Shown one piece after another: positions 52,386-61,465 of a stretch of DNA of 64,000 bases. The DNA lies in contig NZ_CP010535.1 in NCBI RefSeq assembly GCF_001430825.1, forward strand, positions 1-64,000, written 5' to 3'. Every line of letters starts with the position of its first letter. Within the stretch, counting starts at the first letter, position 1. The DNA comes from Sediminicola sp. YIK13 (GTDB lineage Bacteria > Bacteroidota > Bacteroidia > Flavobacteriales > Flavobacteriaceae). A program made the position numbers and the translations under genes. Below the pieces are notes generated by a model. It ran no database searches and was not told where the DNA came from. It worked only from the letters and a program-made list of their open reading frames with translations.

Positions 52386-52982
52386 TTAATCGACAAAATC
52401 CGAGGGTCCTTTTTTCAATGAAGGTCTTCCTTTTAAATGATTGTCAATTATGTAATATTCATATTCAGTTAATCTTTTTGCAAGTCTCTCCTTTTCGATA
52501 AGGGCCCTAACTTCGTTCCAGGATTTTTTTGGGGCGTGTCTAAAAATTAGTAAGGTTTTGAATTTTTGCTTGCATCCCAATCCTTTTGCAGTCAACCAAC
52601 CATGTTTTTTCGTGATTTTTATCAATTTTCTAGTGTTTTTCAAGTCCATTTTTTCCTGTAAAACACGAAGTGAATCGTTTTGTGCCATTAATGGTTTAAG
52701 CTTCTTGGAAGCTAATTTTAGTGCTTTTTGTTTTAATGTGCTCTGTTGCTGTTCGGGTAATGATAAAAAGTGGTTTTTCGTGAATCCCTCACTGAGAATT
52801 AAAGAGTCCAGCACATCTGAATATGTTTCGGATATATTTCCGCTTGTGACTCTATACTTTTGGTCGTCCACGGACATTTGATTTAGTATTTCACATAAAT
52901 CTTTATCAGCTAAGAAATTTTTCGATCCAGGATTATTTTTAACAAAAAGAAGAAGTATTAGAAAAATCGTATAGCTTTTCAT
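52386..52982 (-). CDS. Secreted helical protein of unknown function, 198 residues
   Basis: N-terminal signal TIFLILLLFVKNNPG. The mature part is helical and highly basic (LKQKALKLASKKLKPLMAQN; NTRKLIKITKKHGWLTAKGL). It ends with KERLAKRLTEYEYYIIDNHL. I recognise no domain. The ATG lies only 12 bases from the cassette crossover. Confidence 0.75.
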   Translation of the reverse strand: MKSYTIFLILLLFVKNNPGSKNFLADKDLCEILNQMSVDDQKYRVTSGNISETYSDVLDSLILSEGFTKNHFLSLPEQQQSTLKQKALKLASKKLKPLMAQNDSLRVLQEKMDLKNTRKLIKITKKHGWLTAKGLGCKQKFKTLLIFRHAPKKSWNEVRALIEKERLAKRLTEYEYYIIDNHLKGRPSLKKGPSDFVD

Positions 52983-52988
52983 AATGTG

Positions 52989-53128
52989 TTAAAACGTTTA
53001 GGCTATGATTCCGTTGTTGAGATTTGATGTTAATCAAATCGAGCTTGGGATCATGCCGGACTAAAGTACGAAAACTTTTGAATTGTAGTAAATATGCTAA
53101 ACAATGGATTATAGCCCTTGTTGTACGC
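52989..53128 (-). repeat. attC11, type A attC-like site
   Basis: Complete type A core, crossover 52994/52995. The right end GTTGTACGCTGGC (53120-53132) matches its cassette start TTGTACGCAAGC over eight bases. Confidence 0.88.
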
Positions 53129-53161
53129 TGGCATTTTTTAAATTGAGTATACTCCTGATAA

Positions 53162-53638
53162 TTAGTTTCTTTTTAGCTTTTCAGCCACCTTATCATAATA
53201 TTCTTGAGTAACTACTTCAGTCCAAGTAGTTGGTTGTCCACCACCGTATAAAGCCAAATAAGTCACATCGCTATACTTGGTGGATGAATGCCAATGTTCG
53301 ATATCTTTCTCACATTTAATTATATCTCCTTCTTTCAAAATTACAGGCTCATTTCCTCTCTCCTGATAATAGGCTTCTCCATCTACAATTATTAAGACTT
53401 GCGCAGAACCATGTTTATGCCAGTCCAAGGTGGAGTTGGCTTTAAAAGTTGCTTTTGTAATATTATAACCCAATTCCTGGTCATCGTGATAAATGGCATT
53501 CAACCAAGCTTCTCCTATATAATGGGTATTTGGTGCTTTTGTTCCTTCGGTCAGATAAGAGGATACACCGTAATCAGAGTCCTGCGAAAATACGGATGCA
53601 GATGCTAAAATAAACAGGAGTAAAATTGAATTTTTCAT
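53162..53638 (-). CDS. Secreted cupin-domain protein
   Basis: From Met19 of the longer frame, which runs into attC10, the signal peptide is SILLLFILASASVFSQ. Cupin motif 1 is LDWHKHGSAQVLIIVDGEAYYQ, motif 2 is EGDIIKCEKDIEHWHSS. Metal-binding His residues are present in both. Small secreted cupins are usually sugar or small-molecule binding or isomerising proteins; the substrate is unknown. Confidence 0.88.
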   Translation of the reverse strand: MKNSILLLFILASASVFSQDSDYGVSSYLTEGTKAPNTHYIGEAWLNAIYHDDQELGYNITKATFKANSTLDWHKHGSAQVLIIVDGEAYYQERGNEPVILKEGDIIKCEKDIEHWHSSTKYSDVTYLALYGGGQPTTWTEVVTQEYYDKVAEKLKRN

Positions 53639-53686
53639 TTTCTTGAAATTTAAATATTTCTTGCAAGCTAAGAGTTTCATGCTTGC

Positions 53687-53821
53687 GTACAACGCCTAGG
53701 CTATGATTTCGTTGTGGGGAACGTCGTAGACTTTCCCACTTATGAAATCAGGCCGTTTGGTTGTTTCTATTTTTTGTTTTTTGCATGATGCCACAATGGA
53801 TTATAACCATTGTTGTACAAA
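53687..53821 (-). repeat. attC10, attC-like site
   Basis: Left end GCGTACAACGCCTAGGCTATGATTTCG; the crossover is 53692/53693. Right end GGATTATAACCATTGTTGTACAAAG. The right end matches its cassette start TTGTACAAA over nine bases. Confidence 0.88.
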
Positions 53822-53855
53822 GTGGAACGCGTCTTTTTAAGTTCCTTGATATGAA

Positions 53856-54326
53856 TTATTTTATTAAATCCACTTCCGAAGATAATTTCTTGTATTGATT
53901 GTAGAAATGAAATGACAAAAGTAAACCCGCAAGAAAGATTATTTCCAATATAAACTCCAAACCAATTTCGAGCTTGAAATTACTGCTATATAAACTGTAG
54001 CTTATTTTTAAAAGTATGATAGTTATGCCCGCAATTATTATTTGTTTTGGATACTTCTTTAATAATAATCCAAAACCTATGTAGATCAATCCAATAATAA
54101 TTGAAAATATGGCTACATAAATTATAGAAGAGCGCATCATTTCTTGAAAAGGATCTTCTTTGGAGAATTCTTTGGCGTAGAGATAGAGACCTACTCCTGT
54201 CATTAAATTAATCGTTGAGATTATAAAGAAGATAATTTGTGCGATTTTAATTTTAGCTTGAGCATCTTCAATTTTTCCTTTTCTTAAAATTTCCTGAGCT
54301 ACCTTGTTCGCAGTTACTGGTTTCAT
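53856..54326 (-). CDS. Small four-helix membrane protein, 156 residues
   Basis: Four membrane helices (about 28-50, 67-86, 93-110 and 123-142) and an N-terminal charged segment. IFFIISTINLMTGVGLYLY and FSIIIGLIYIGFGLLLKKYP are the clearest. Function unknown. It is a single-gene cassette with exact ends. Confidence 0.75.
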   Translation of the reverse strand: MKPVTANKVAQEILRKGKIEDAQAKIKIAQIIFFIISTINLMTGVGLYLYAKEFSKEDPFQEMMRSSIIYVAIFSIIIGLIYIGFGLLLKKYPKQIIIAGITIILLKISYSLYSSNFKLEIGLEFILEIIFLAGLLLSFHFYNQYKKLSSEVDLIK

Positions 54327-54402
54327 AAGTTTAAATTTGTTTTTATTGTTAAATAGATTTAAGATATGTCTTTGTTTAAGTTTAATTTTATTCTTCCATT
54401 TT

Positions 54403-54543
54403 GTACAACGCTTAGGCTATGATTCCGTTGTTGAGATTTGATGTTAATCAAATCGAGCTTGGGATCATGCCGGACTAAAGTACGAAAACTTTTGAATTGT
54501 AGTAAATAAGCTAAACAATGGATTATAACCCTTGTTGTAAATA
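54403..54543 (-). repeat. attC9, type A attC-like site
   Basis: Left end TTGTACAACGCTTAGGCTATGATTCC; the crossover is 54408/54409. Complete type A core. The right end GTTGTAAATA matches its cassette start TTGTAAA exactly. Confidence 0.88.
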
Positions 54544-54544
54544 G

Positions 54545-55120
54545 TTATTTTTTACTTTTTAATTTTATCCATTCTTTAATTTGCCATGTAGCACCAGATA
54601 TTACAACTATTATCATAATAATATTCAAAACAATTTCCGATAAAAACCCTGATGTATCAAGATTTAATTCCGTTTTTATTGCGTATCTGTCCTTTAGTTC
54701 AGCATGACGCCATACCCAAATAGAATCATTTCTTGGAGCAAAAAATGGGGTGTGGGAAACATATATTTTCCAAAAGTCTTTAAAATCTTCCCTTTCTTGT
54801 TTTAAAGAAAATACTGTAGTTCTATAATCGGTTAAGCTAATCATATCTTGATTATTATTATAGTAAATATCAAAGATTCGAAGTTTTGTATTATGCCTTG
54901 TATCTCCGTCATGGATGTAAATCGAATCTATCTTGACTTTCTTTTTGATGAATTCTTTTTTATGCCTTAAGTATAGTGATTTCTCCTTGACGTTTATAAA
55001 GGCAAATGGTGTGAAGATTAACATCAAAAAAAATATAAAGAGAATTACCATGTTAAATAATTTCTTCCAAAAATTTTTAGATATTCTTTTTCTTCTTTCG
55101 GGAGAAATGTTACTTGACAT
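54545..55120 (-). CDS. Two-helix membrane protein, second gene of a two-gene cassette
   Basis: From Met10 of the longer frame it overlaps the upstream gene by 11 bases, which suggests coupling. There are helices at the N-terminus (MVILFIFFLMLIFTPFAFIN) and C-terminus (IVLNIIMIIVVISGATWQI), and between them an extracytoplasmic domain (IDSIYIHDGDTRHNTKLRIF). It resembles DUF3592-type proteins only in topology. Confidence 0.7.
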   Translation of the reverse strand: MSSNISPERRKRISKNFWKKLFNMVILFIFFLMLIFTPFAFINVKEKSLYLRHKKEFIKKKVKIDSIYIHDGDTRHNTKLRIFDIYYNNNQDMISLTDYRTTVFSLKQEREDFKDFWKIYVSHTPFFAPRNDSIWVWRHAELKDRYAIKTELNLDTSGFLSEIVLNIIMIIVVISGATWQIKEWIKLKSKK

Positions 55121-55601
55121 AATAAGGGTTTTCAATGTCTTGGTCATTCCATTCTATTTTTAGAATCCAGCGACCATATTTTGAGTATTCTATGTAAATC
55201 AAATCCCCAACATGTACTTTGTCAAAATCTTCTTCTAGTAGTTTATATTTATAAAAGTCGGGGTTTTCCTCAAATTCTATTTCAAAAACTGGATCATCTC
55301 CCCAATACCTTTTTTTGTGTTTTATTTTCAATTCTGTAAACACCTTTACTCTATCTTTTATATCTCTTTCAGTAGGACTTGTGTAAAAAAAACGGGTATA
55401 AGGTAAAAGAGATATTAGAAAAAATAAATAAATTAGAAATTCTACAAAACCAAAACCTGGCTTAATAAGAAAGCCATATGAAAGGAAAGCCATTATAATA
55501 GAAAAAATAAACCAAGCAATATTTGCTTTTTCACTTTTAGATTTAATAATCTTCAAATCCTTATTATTAAAAGGAGCTTCGTATTTGTTAGGTTGGTTCA
55601 A
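55110..55601 (-). CDS. Two-helix membrane protein, first gene of a two-gene cassette
   Basis: 163 residues with two helices (about 28-45 and 51-69) and a soluble C-terminal domain (FEIEFEENPDFYKYKLLEED; VGDLIYIEYSKYGRWILKIE). The last strand suggests a small beta-barrel of the DUF3592/OB-like type. The two genes probably act together. Confidence 0.7.
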   Translation of the reverse strand: MNQPNKYEAPFNNKDLKIIKSKSEKANIAWFIFSIIMAFLSYGFLIKPGFGFVEFLIYLFFLISLLPYTRFFYTSPTERDIKDRVKVFTELKIKHKKRYWGDDPVFEIEFEENPDFYKYKLLEEDFDKVHVGDLIYIEYSKYGRWILKIEWNDQDIENPYYVK

Positions 55602-55617
55602 GTTTTGATATAATTTT

Positions 55618-55757
55618 TTACAACGTTTAGGCTAGTTTCCGTTGTTGAGATTTGATGTCAATCAAATCGAGCTTGGGATCATGCCGGACTAATGTACGAA
55701 AACTTTTGATTTGTAGTAAATACGCTAAACAATGGATTATAGGCCTTGTTAGCGCCC
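55618..55757 (-). repeat. attC8, type A attC-like site
   Basis: Left end TTACAACGTTTAGGCTAGTTTCC; the crossover is 55623/55624. Complete type A core. The right end GTTAGCGCCC (55748-55757) pairs exactly with the start TTAGCGCC of its ORF-less cassette. Confidence 0.88.
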
Positions 55758-55981
55758 TTGGTGTTGCCCAGGCCGATATGAAGGCGTTATGATAACTTAA
55801 CGCTCTTACACCTTTTATAAATTGCCTTTTACAGGTCAAACTAGGGGGTGAGTGCGTACTGCTTGCGTACAGATTGGTAAGGCAATTTAAAAAGGATCAG
55901 CTTTGCCCGAGCCAAAGTCTAAATTTTCATTTAACGTAACCCTCCGTAATGCCTTATTTTTTATTGCACCATTGGCGCTAA
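55758..55981 (-). ncRNA. ORF-less cassette with conserved long hairpin (candidate structured RNA), copy 2
   Basis: No plausible gene lies between attC8 and attC7. The arms CCTTTTATAAATTGCCTT (55811-55828) and AAGGCAATTTAAAAAGG (55879-55895) form a stem of about 17 bp with a loop carrying CTAGGGGGTGAGTGCGTAC. It is homologous over most of its length to the ORF-less cassette at 28254-28433. Loop bases are more conserved than one would expect from decaying DNA. Confidence 0.55.
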
Positions 55982-56109
55982 CGGTTCGTGTATGGTTAGT
56001 TGCGGGAAATCCGTTAGGATTTTCCCAACGTATTGGCAAGTTAATTAATTCAAGTGAATTTCCTGCGAGGAAATTCCGCAGCAATTAATTATACACGTTG
56101 TTGTAATAC
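55975..56109 (-). repeat. attC7, attC-like site
   Basis: Left end GGCGCTAACGGTTCGTGTATGG; the crossover is 55981/55982. It has two inner hairpins with different stems (GGAAATCC / GGATTTTCC and GAATTTCC / GGAAATTC). The right end GTTGTAATAC matches its cassette start TTGTAATAC over nine bases. Confidence 0.9.
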
Positions 56110-56138
56110 GTTTTTCATTTCCCTTTTCAAGAAAATTA

Positions 56139-56738
56139 TTAGCCTAGGCCTAATTTTCCGTCCAGATCAAGTTCACGAATCACTTCATATTTACCCTTCG
56201 TGAGAAGTCTTAACCATTCGATAAAATTGTCAACTTTGTAATGAAGTTTTTTATCGCTCAAACTATAGTACGCTAGTGGCCATTCTCCGCTTTCTGAATT
56301 TTCAGATGTCAACCAAACCCAAGCTCCGCCGTTCGAATCCTCTGTCATTAAGCAAAGAAGTGAATCCACTTCATATTCTTTTCCTCCGACTAAATGAATC
56401 GTTTTCCCTAAATCTTTGCGGTATTTATTCAAAAAGTTTTTTTGTTTAACATCATCTATGGCATTCATATATAGCCAATATGCGCCATTACCAAATTCTT
56501 TTAAAAATATTTTATAGGAAGGTGGAAGTTCTAATTCAAGTGCATTTTCCACTTCTTGAATTTCAGAATCGGATAATTTTGGTCCAATTTCTTTATGCGG
56601 TTTAGAATCTGAAGATAATATTGCTATCAATTCTTTCATTTGATCTTCTGTTGTAGAGATCTGTTCAGATTTTTCATTCTTTAAACCGCAAGAAATGAAT
56701 AGGAGTAAAACCAATAGTAAACTTCCGATTTTTATCAT
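56139..56738 (-). CDS. SMI1/KNR4 (SUKH)-family lipoprotein
   Basis: 199 residues. Lipoprotein signal LLLVLLLFISCGLKNE. The SUKH signature is clear: LSDSEIQEVENALELELPPSYKIFLKEFGNGAYW. SUKH proteins are often immunity proteins against toxins, usually cytoplasmic; a lipoprotein form would act at the envelope. No toxin gene is adjacent. It is a single-gene cassette. Confidence 0.88.
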   Translation of the reverse strand: MIKIGSLLLVLLLFISCGLKNEKSEQISTTEDQMKELIAILSSDSKPHKEIGPKLSDSEIQEVENALELELPPSYKIFLKEFGNGAYWLYMNAIDDVKQKNFLNKYRKDLGKTIHLVGGKEYEVDSLLCLMTEDSNGGAWVWLTSENSESGEWPLAYYSLSDKKLHYKVDNFIEWLRLLTKGKYEVIRELDLDGKLGLG

Positions 56739-56782
56739 ATTCTTTTGAGTTCTTTTTTAGGGATTTAGTTTTTTAAAATGTA

Positions 56783-56917
56783 TTACAACGCCTAGGCTAT
56801 GATTTCGTTGTGGGGAACGTCGTAGACTTTCCCACTTATGAAATCACGCCGCTTGCTGGTTAATATTATTGTTTTTTGCATGGTACCACAATGAATTATA
56901 GCCAATGTTGTAAACAG
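56783..56917 (-). repeat. attC6, attC-like site
   Basis: Left end ATTACAACGCCTAGGCTATGATTTCG; the crossover is 56788/56789. Inner TGGGGAACGTCGTAGACTTTCCCA. Right end GAATTATAGCCAATGTTGTAAACAG. Confidence 0.88.
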
Positions 56918-57628
56918 TTATTTGTATTTATAAAATTTATACTCCTCATAGTTGTCATTCGGAAAATTTGGATCGTAATATTTTATGTACAATGGATAAT
57001 ACTTAGCTAAATATTTTTTTGAATTAAAAATAGGATGGTATTCAACATCTACTTTTTCAGTAACGTACATCTCTATAACATAATTGGGATTATTTATATT
57101 TCTCAAAATAATTTGGTAGCATTCAAAATTACATATTTGCCTTTTTTTATCTTTATTCTCTTCTATCAATTGAAAGCTGTTGTCATCTTTATATACTATG
57201 TCGTATTCCCCGCTCATTTCAAACCATAATGGTTCGAAAGTAACTTGTTTGTTATTGACTCTGTCAATCCTTCGAATTTTTGAAATTCCATCGGTTATAG
57301 TTGAGTCATTATCGAATTCGTCGGTAATGGTGTAGTGGGTGAAATATCCCGGCTGAATAGAAAAGTGAATGCTTTTTTTTCGGTTAAATACAGCTGGTGG
57401 TGGAGGTGAAGGCGGTAATGGTCCTGATGTATTTACGCTCCATCTTTTATCGTTATTGGCCTCCCTTTCGATCAGCATATCGGCATATTTTTGCGTTACT
57501 ACATGATTCATTTTTATAACAAAATGGCCAAATAATTCTTTTGGCTGGTTTTTGTCTTGCCCAACTATAATATTGCCTGCAAGGATCATGGAACAAATTA
57601 TCAACAATTTTATTTTAGACAAGTCCAT
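56918..57628 (-). CDS. Secreted protein of unknown function with proline-rich segment (GLPGLI-like)
   Basis: 236 residues. Signal peptide LLIICSMILAGNIIVGQ. A proline stretch GPLPPSPPPPAVF (about 69-81) is followed by a beta-rich domain (TFEPLWFEMSGEYDIVYKDD; CNFECYQIILRNINNPNYVI). The overall pattern resembles secreted GLPGLI-type proteins, but I cannot confirm it. It is a single-gene cassette. Confidence 0.7.
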   Translation of the reverse strand: MDLSKIKLLIICSMILAGNIIVGQDKNQPKELFGHFVIKMNHVVTQKYADMLIEREANNDKRWSVNTSGPLPPSPPPPAVFNRKKSIHFSIQPGYFTHYTITDEFDNDSTITDGISKIRRIDRVNNKQVTFEPLWFEMSGEYDIVYKDDNSFQLIEENKDKKRQICNFECYQIILRNINNPNYVIEMYVTEKVDVEYHPIFNSKKYLAKYYPLYIKYYDPNFPNDNYEEYKFYKYK

Positions 57629-57649
57629 TATTTTTTATTTAATAATTAA

Positions 57650-57786
57650 CCACAACGTTGTTGTGTATGGTTATTTGCGTGGTTAAGCCTTAAGGTTAGC
57701 AAACAAATCACAGATAGAAAATTCCAGCGGAATTTTCGTAAGTCGGCAGTGAACCAAGCAATTAATTATAAACGGTGTTGTGCTTT
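57650..57786 (-). repeat. attC5, attC-like site
   Basis: Left end CCACAACGTTGTTGTGTATGG; the crossover is 57655/57656. Inner hairpin GAAAATTCC / GGAATTTTC (57718-57737). Right end AATTAATTATAAACGGTGTTGTGC. Confidence 0.85.
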
Positions 57787-57788
57787 CG

Positions 57789-58556
57789 TTATTTTTGATA
57801 TTCAAGTTCGTTATTTAATTGTTTAAGTAATTTCCCCATGTAAATTTTTAAATTTTCGTAGGCCAGTTGCTGTCCTTCCATATTATATATCTTTTGTCTT
57901 AAGCTATTTAAAATAAACACCTCCTCTTGATAATCCTTTATGGTTTTTGGAATAATCTTAGAATTATTAATATCAATTTTTGTAAAATTCTCATTTTCGG
58001 TTCCTTCACTTGCTAATGGCATGTGATCAAAATTTAACATAAAAGGAGCAATTATATTTCTGGTATAATCCAGCATTGCTGTATCCCAGCCTTTATAATT
58101 AAAATTGTAATATTTAGTAATAGAATCTGCCAGCTTTTTGTTTTTAATAACTTCTATTTGTTCCGATGAAACAATATTGTTGAATGTTGTTTTGTTTTGG
58201 TCGAAGAAAGTTAAACTAAGTATGGGGCTAAAATTTTTTCGAAAGTCCAATAGGTTAGATTCTGAATTTCCAAGAATGACATCTACACAAAAACTCAATT
58301 GTTTTGTGTTCTCTTTAATGGTACCCATTTGTGATGTAATGTCAATTAAATCTGATGTTATATCTGCTTGTAGTCTTTCAAGAATGGATTGTTCCTGAGC
58401 AATTTTTTTCCGATTTTCATTCCAATTATTGATTGATAATGCAATCAAAATTCCAATGACAACAAGAATAATTTCTCCCACAGCATATTTCAAATACTTT
58501 TCAGTTTTTCCCTCTGAAAGCAAGTTTTGTCTAATTTTTCGAAAGAATTTAATCAT
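57789..58556 (-). CDS. DUF6090 family membrane protein
   Basis: 255 residues. Head MIKFFRKIRQNLLSEGKTEK, helix GEIILVVIGILIALSINNWNE and a tail starting QSILERLQADITSDLIDITS. The cassette start (TTGTCCTTC) and end (GAAAGCACAAC) pair except for one base. Confidence 0.85.
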   Translation of the reverse strand: MIKFFRKIRQNLLSEGKTEKYLKYAVGEIILVVIGILIALSINNWNENRKKIAQEQSILERLQADITSDLIDITSQMGTIKENTKQLSFCVDVILGNSESNLLDFRKNFSPILSLTFFDQNKTTFNNIVSSEQIEVIKNKKLADSITKYYNFNYKGWDTAMLDYTRNIIAPFMLNFDHMPLASEGTENENFTKIDINNSKIIPKTIKDYQEEVFILNSLRQKIYNMEGQQLAYENLKIYMGKLLKQLNNELEYQK

Positions 58557-58614
58557 TAGTGGTTAGTTTCTTTAAAGATATGATATTATTTAAATTGGGA
58601 AGTCCGTATAATGA

Positions 58615-58814
58615 AGGACAACGCTTGAGCTAAGCGTAGTGCGGAAATAAGGAAACATTAAGTTTCCGTCTGCGCACTAAGCTAAAGCTTATTGTTTAGT
58701 TTTATTTTTTCTTGTCCATAGCTAAATCCATAAGATTTAGCGACTTCATAAATATACACAGACCTTACGGTTTAGGACTAACCTCCGCATTACGTTTAGG
58801 TTTTGTTGTAAAAC
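58615..58814 (-). repeat. attC4, long type D attC-like site
   Basis: About 200 bp, related to attC27 and attC28. Left end GGACAACGCTTGAGCTAAGCG; the crossover is 58621/58622. Inner GGAAACATTAAGTTTCCGTC. The right end GTTGTAAAAC matches its cassette start TTGTAAGAC. Confidence 0.85.
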
Positions 58815-58817
58815 GTT

Positions 58818-59390
58818 TTAATCCAGTTTAATTTCAGGGTTTAAGAATGTATAAACCTGTCCACCAATCTTAACAGTTATTACGTCATCATTAATTTTAT
58901 TCAGAATATCAAATGGATTTTCCAATTCAAGCTTTTTTACAAATAAAACTCGTTGTTGTGATTTATTAATCTGACTATTTCCAATCAATTTCTTCTTTTC
59001 AAAAACTCCATGTTTACTTGATTCAACAGATATAGGTGTATCTTTTATTGGTAACGTTGATGACCCACTCATTGCTATTAGGACTATTAAAGAATTTTGG
59101 TAATTTCCATAATCACTCCAAAATCCTGGCATTATATTTAAGTTAGAATTGACATTGAATTTTACATTATAAAAATCACCTTGAATTTCATTAAAAGTGC
59201 CACTTTCATTAAAAAATAAGTAAGGTAAGAGTCTAAAATATGATTTTTTATAATTTGGATTAATAGCTGCAATTCCATTTGAATTCAATTTGGAGGATAA
59301 AATTTCTGATTGTATTTCAGGTCTTGGCAATTGAGATATGCTCGAGCAGGAAACTACAAGTAGTAAAATTAAATATAGTAATCGTTTCAA
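58818..59390 (-). CDS. Unknown lipoprotein, TTG start set by the cassette boundary
   Basis: The longest frame begins at 59483, inside attC3, so translation must start later. TTG at 59390 gives LKRLLYLILLLVVSCSSIS, a complete lipoprotein signal, 20 bases inside the cassette. The mature part (about 170 residues) is beta-rich (YQNSLIVLIAMSGSSTLPIK; DDVITVKIGGQVYTFLNPEI). I recognise no family. It is a single-gene cassette. Confidence 0.7.
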   Translation of the reverse strand: MKRLLYLILLLVVSCSSISQLPRPEIQSEILSSKLNSNGIAAINPNYKKSYFRLLPYLFFNESGTFNEIQGDFYNVKFNVNSNLNIMPGFWSDYGNYQNSLIVLIAMSGSSTLPIKDTPISVESSKHGVFEKKKLIGNSQINKSQQRVLFVKKLELENPFDILNKINDDVITVKIGGQVYTFLNPEIKLD

Positions 59391-59402
59391 ATTTTCTAAA
59401 TG

Positions 59403-59538
59403 TCTTACAACGGTCTCGTGTATGAGCAGTAGCGGATTTAACGCAACTGCTTTTCGGTTTTCAATATACTTTAATTTACACAAAAACAGTTCGAGTTGGC
59501 ACTCAAACCGCTACTGCTTATACACAATGTTGTGCTTT
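59403..59538 (-). repeat. attC3, attC-like site
   Basis: Left end TCTTACAACGGTCTCGTGTATGAG; the crossover is 59410/59411. Arms GAGCAGTAGCGG and CCGCTACTGCTTATAC are well paired. The right end GTTGTGCTTTC matches its cassette start TTGTGCTTC. Confidence 0.88.
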
Positions 59539-59633
59539 CGTTATTTTTAAAATTCATTATTACATACTTTACATATTATTTCGTTTTTACCTTAAACTAG
59601 TAATGTATCCTATTACATTTATGGCAGGAATAC

Positions 59634-60089
59634 TTATTTTCCATTATTATTGAACATATACCTGTAAATCTTTAAATCCCCATTTTGATCGGGTTTTAAT
59701 ATCAGCAATCCTTTCACTTCAAAGTTTCCACTTTCAGCCGTCTTTGGATCTTTCCAGCTTCCTATATTTCTAGTTCGGGCGATACTATATTCACCTGCCG
59801 TGATTACTTCTTCAATGATGAACTGTTCAGCAAAGTCAAGGGATTCAAACCATTTGAAACTTTCTATGATTTCTTTACGGCCTTTAACAATTGGTTTCCC
59901 CTCCGGTAAGATCATCGCATCGTCGTGGAAGCAGTCTGCCATCTTTGAGAATGATTTACTGCCCACAGCACTCCCGTATTGATCAAGCACTTCCCTAACG
60001 TCCTTTCCTAAGCTGCTTTCTTGCGCATGGGTTAAAGTTATTGATAAGAGGGAAAAAAAAGTTAAAAGTGTAAGTAGTTTTGTTTTCAT
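59634..60089 (-). CDS. Secreted SnoaL-like / DUF4440 (NTF2-fold) protein
   Basis: 151 residues. Signal peptide LTLLTFFSLLSITLTHAQ. The cone-fold pattern is VLDQYGSAVGSKSFSKMADCFHDDAMILPEGKPIVKGRKEI and LLILKPDQNGDLKIYRYMFN. It is secreted, unlike the cytoplasmic relative at 12083. Role unknown. It is a single-gene cassette. Confidence 0.85.
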   Translation of the reverse strand: MKTKLLTLLTFFSLLSITLTHAQESSLGKDVREVLDQYGSAVGSKSFSKMADCFHDDAMILPEGKPIVKGRKEIIESFKWFESLDFAEQFIIEEVITAGEYSIARTRNIGSWKDPKTAESGNFEVKGLLILKPDQNGDLKIYRYMFNNNGK

Positions 60090-60205
60090 GTTGAAAAATT
60101 TTGTGGTTTATTAAAACTATTCGAATTCTTTCTCAATGTAAGTTAAAAGCTCTCGGCTTATTGTTATTAAATGGCTCCAAAACATGATTTGGTTGATTGT
60201 AATGA

Positions 60206-60340
60206 AGCACAACGGTTTGTGTATGATTAGTGCGGTGGTCAGCACCTAATTTAGTAAACAATAACTGTCTCCGAAAATTCCATAGGAATTTTCCGAATAA
60301 GCACTTGCACAAGCAATTAATTATACATGTTGTTAGCCTT
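60206..60340 (-). repeat. attC2, attC-like site
   Basis: Left end GCACAACGGTTTGTGTATGATTAG; the crossover is 60212/60213. Inner hairpin GAAAATTCC / GGAATTTTC (60277-60297). The right end GTTAGCCTT (60332-60340) pairs with its cassette start TTAGCCTTC. Confidence 0.88.
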
Positions 60341-60357
60341 TCGTTATTATTTTTATT

Positions 60358-61404
60358 TCATTTAATAAATTTGTAAGACACTCCGTCTTGCTGAAAAATG
60401 AAACTATTGGAAATACAATTATTAGTGTTCTCAAATGTTATTGAGAAATCATTATCAACTCCTACAAATTTAGTTTCAGATATATCTGTAAGTTCCAGAT
60501 TTTCAAATTCATAGGATAAAAATAATTTATTGTTTTTTATTGTTATTTCAAAATACGAGTCAGAACCAAATGAATACTTTCCAGCGTAGCAGTCTAATAA
60601 TTCTTTATCTAGAATAAATTTATTAGATATTGAATCTGTTTTAGCTTCCAGTCTCAGAAAGTCAGAAATGGCTGTGTGTAATTTGATTCCCTCATTTCTA
60701 AAAGTTTTTATGGATTTAAAATGTTCTTCGGATAAAAAGGAATACTGTGATACTAAGTTTTTATATATTGGGTCATTTACAAAGTACTCAAATGCTTCTG
60801 AATTTGATTTTTCAAAATAATAAACCTTGTTAAACCAATTGTAATTATCACTAAACTTGGCAATATTTGAGTTTTCTAAAGTGAGCATTTTTGCATTCCA
60901 ATCCATTACTATAGTTCTAAATTGAGAATAAATTTTATTTATTTCTTCAAGAATTGGATAAAATTCATTGGGTAGCTTATCAGTATTTTGATTCAACTTA
61001 ACAACACGATTATTTAGAGTATTTACTTGTGTTGTATTGAAGATTATATAACACAACCCTTGGCCTTTTGAAGGCTTTATGTTTATGTTCTTCATATCTG
61101 AATAGTAATCTTTAGTAGTCAAAGAATCAGCCATTACAGATGCTATTAGATTGTCCTTGGTTAAATAATAATTTATGCTGCTGTTTGTGTTTTCAATATT
61201 TAATTCAAGTTCCTTTTGAACCTGTAAAAGGTTTGTAATGAATTTATTTTCAACCATTCGAACTTCGTTTTTATTGTTTATAAAAAGCGCTATTAATATT
61301 CCAATTATAACAAGTATAATTTCTCCAATGGCGTAAAGAAGATATTTACTCAATTTATTTTCGTCTAATAATTTTTGGCGAATTTTCCTAAAGAATTTTA
61401 TCAT
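60358..61404 (-). CDS. Long DUF6090 family membrane protein, 348 residues
   Basis: Head MIKFFRKIRQKLLDENK and helix GEIILVIIGILIALFINNKNE (about 27-47), then a helical tail (VENKFITNLLQVQKELELNI). Unlike the other DUF6090 proteins it continues for about 90 more residues with a beta-rich domain (CYAGKYSFGSDSYFEITIKNN; FENTNNCISNSFIFQQDGVS). This makes it the longest and the closest to the recombinase. It may be a fusion. Confidence 0.85.
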   Translation of the reverse strand: MIKFFRKIRQKLLDENKLSKYLLYAIGEIILVIIGILIALFINNKNEVRMVENKFITNLLQVQKELELNIENTNSSINYYLTKDNLIASVMADSLTTKDYYSDMKNINIKPSKGQGLCYIIFNTTQVNTLNNRVVKLNQNTDKLPNEFYPILEEINKIYSQFRTIVMDWNAKMLTLENSNIAKFSDNYNWFNKVYYFEKSNSEAFEYFVNDPIYKNLVSQYSFLSEEHFKSIKTFRNEGIKLHTAISDFLRLEAKTDSISNKFILDKELLDCYAGKYSFGSDSYFEITIKNNKLFLSYEFENLELTDISETKFVGVDNDFSITFENTNNCISNSFIFQQDGVSYKFIK

Positions 61405-61465
61405 TGATGGTTAGTTTATCTAAAGGTATGGTAATTAAGTTGATAGCGAGATTTTAGATAATGAA

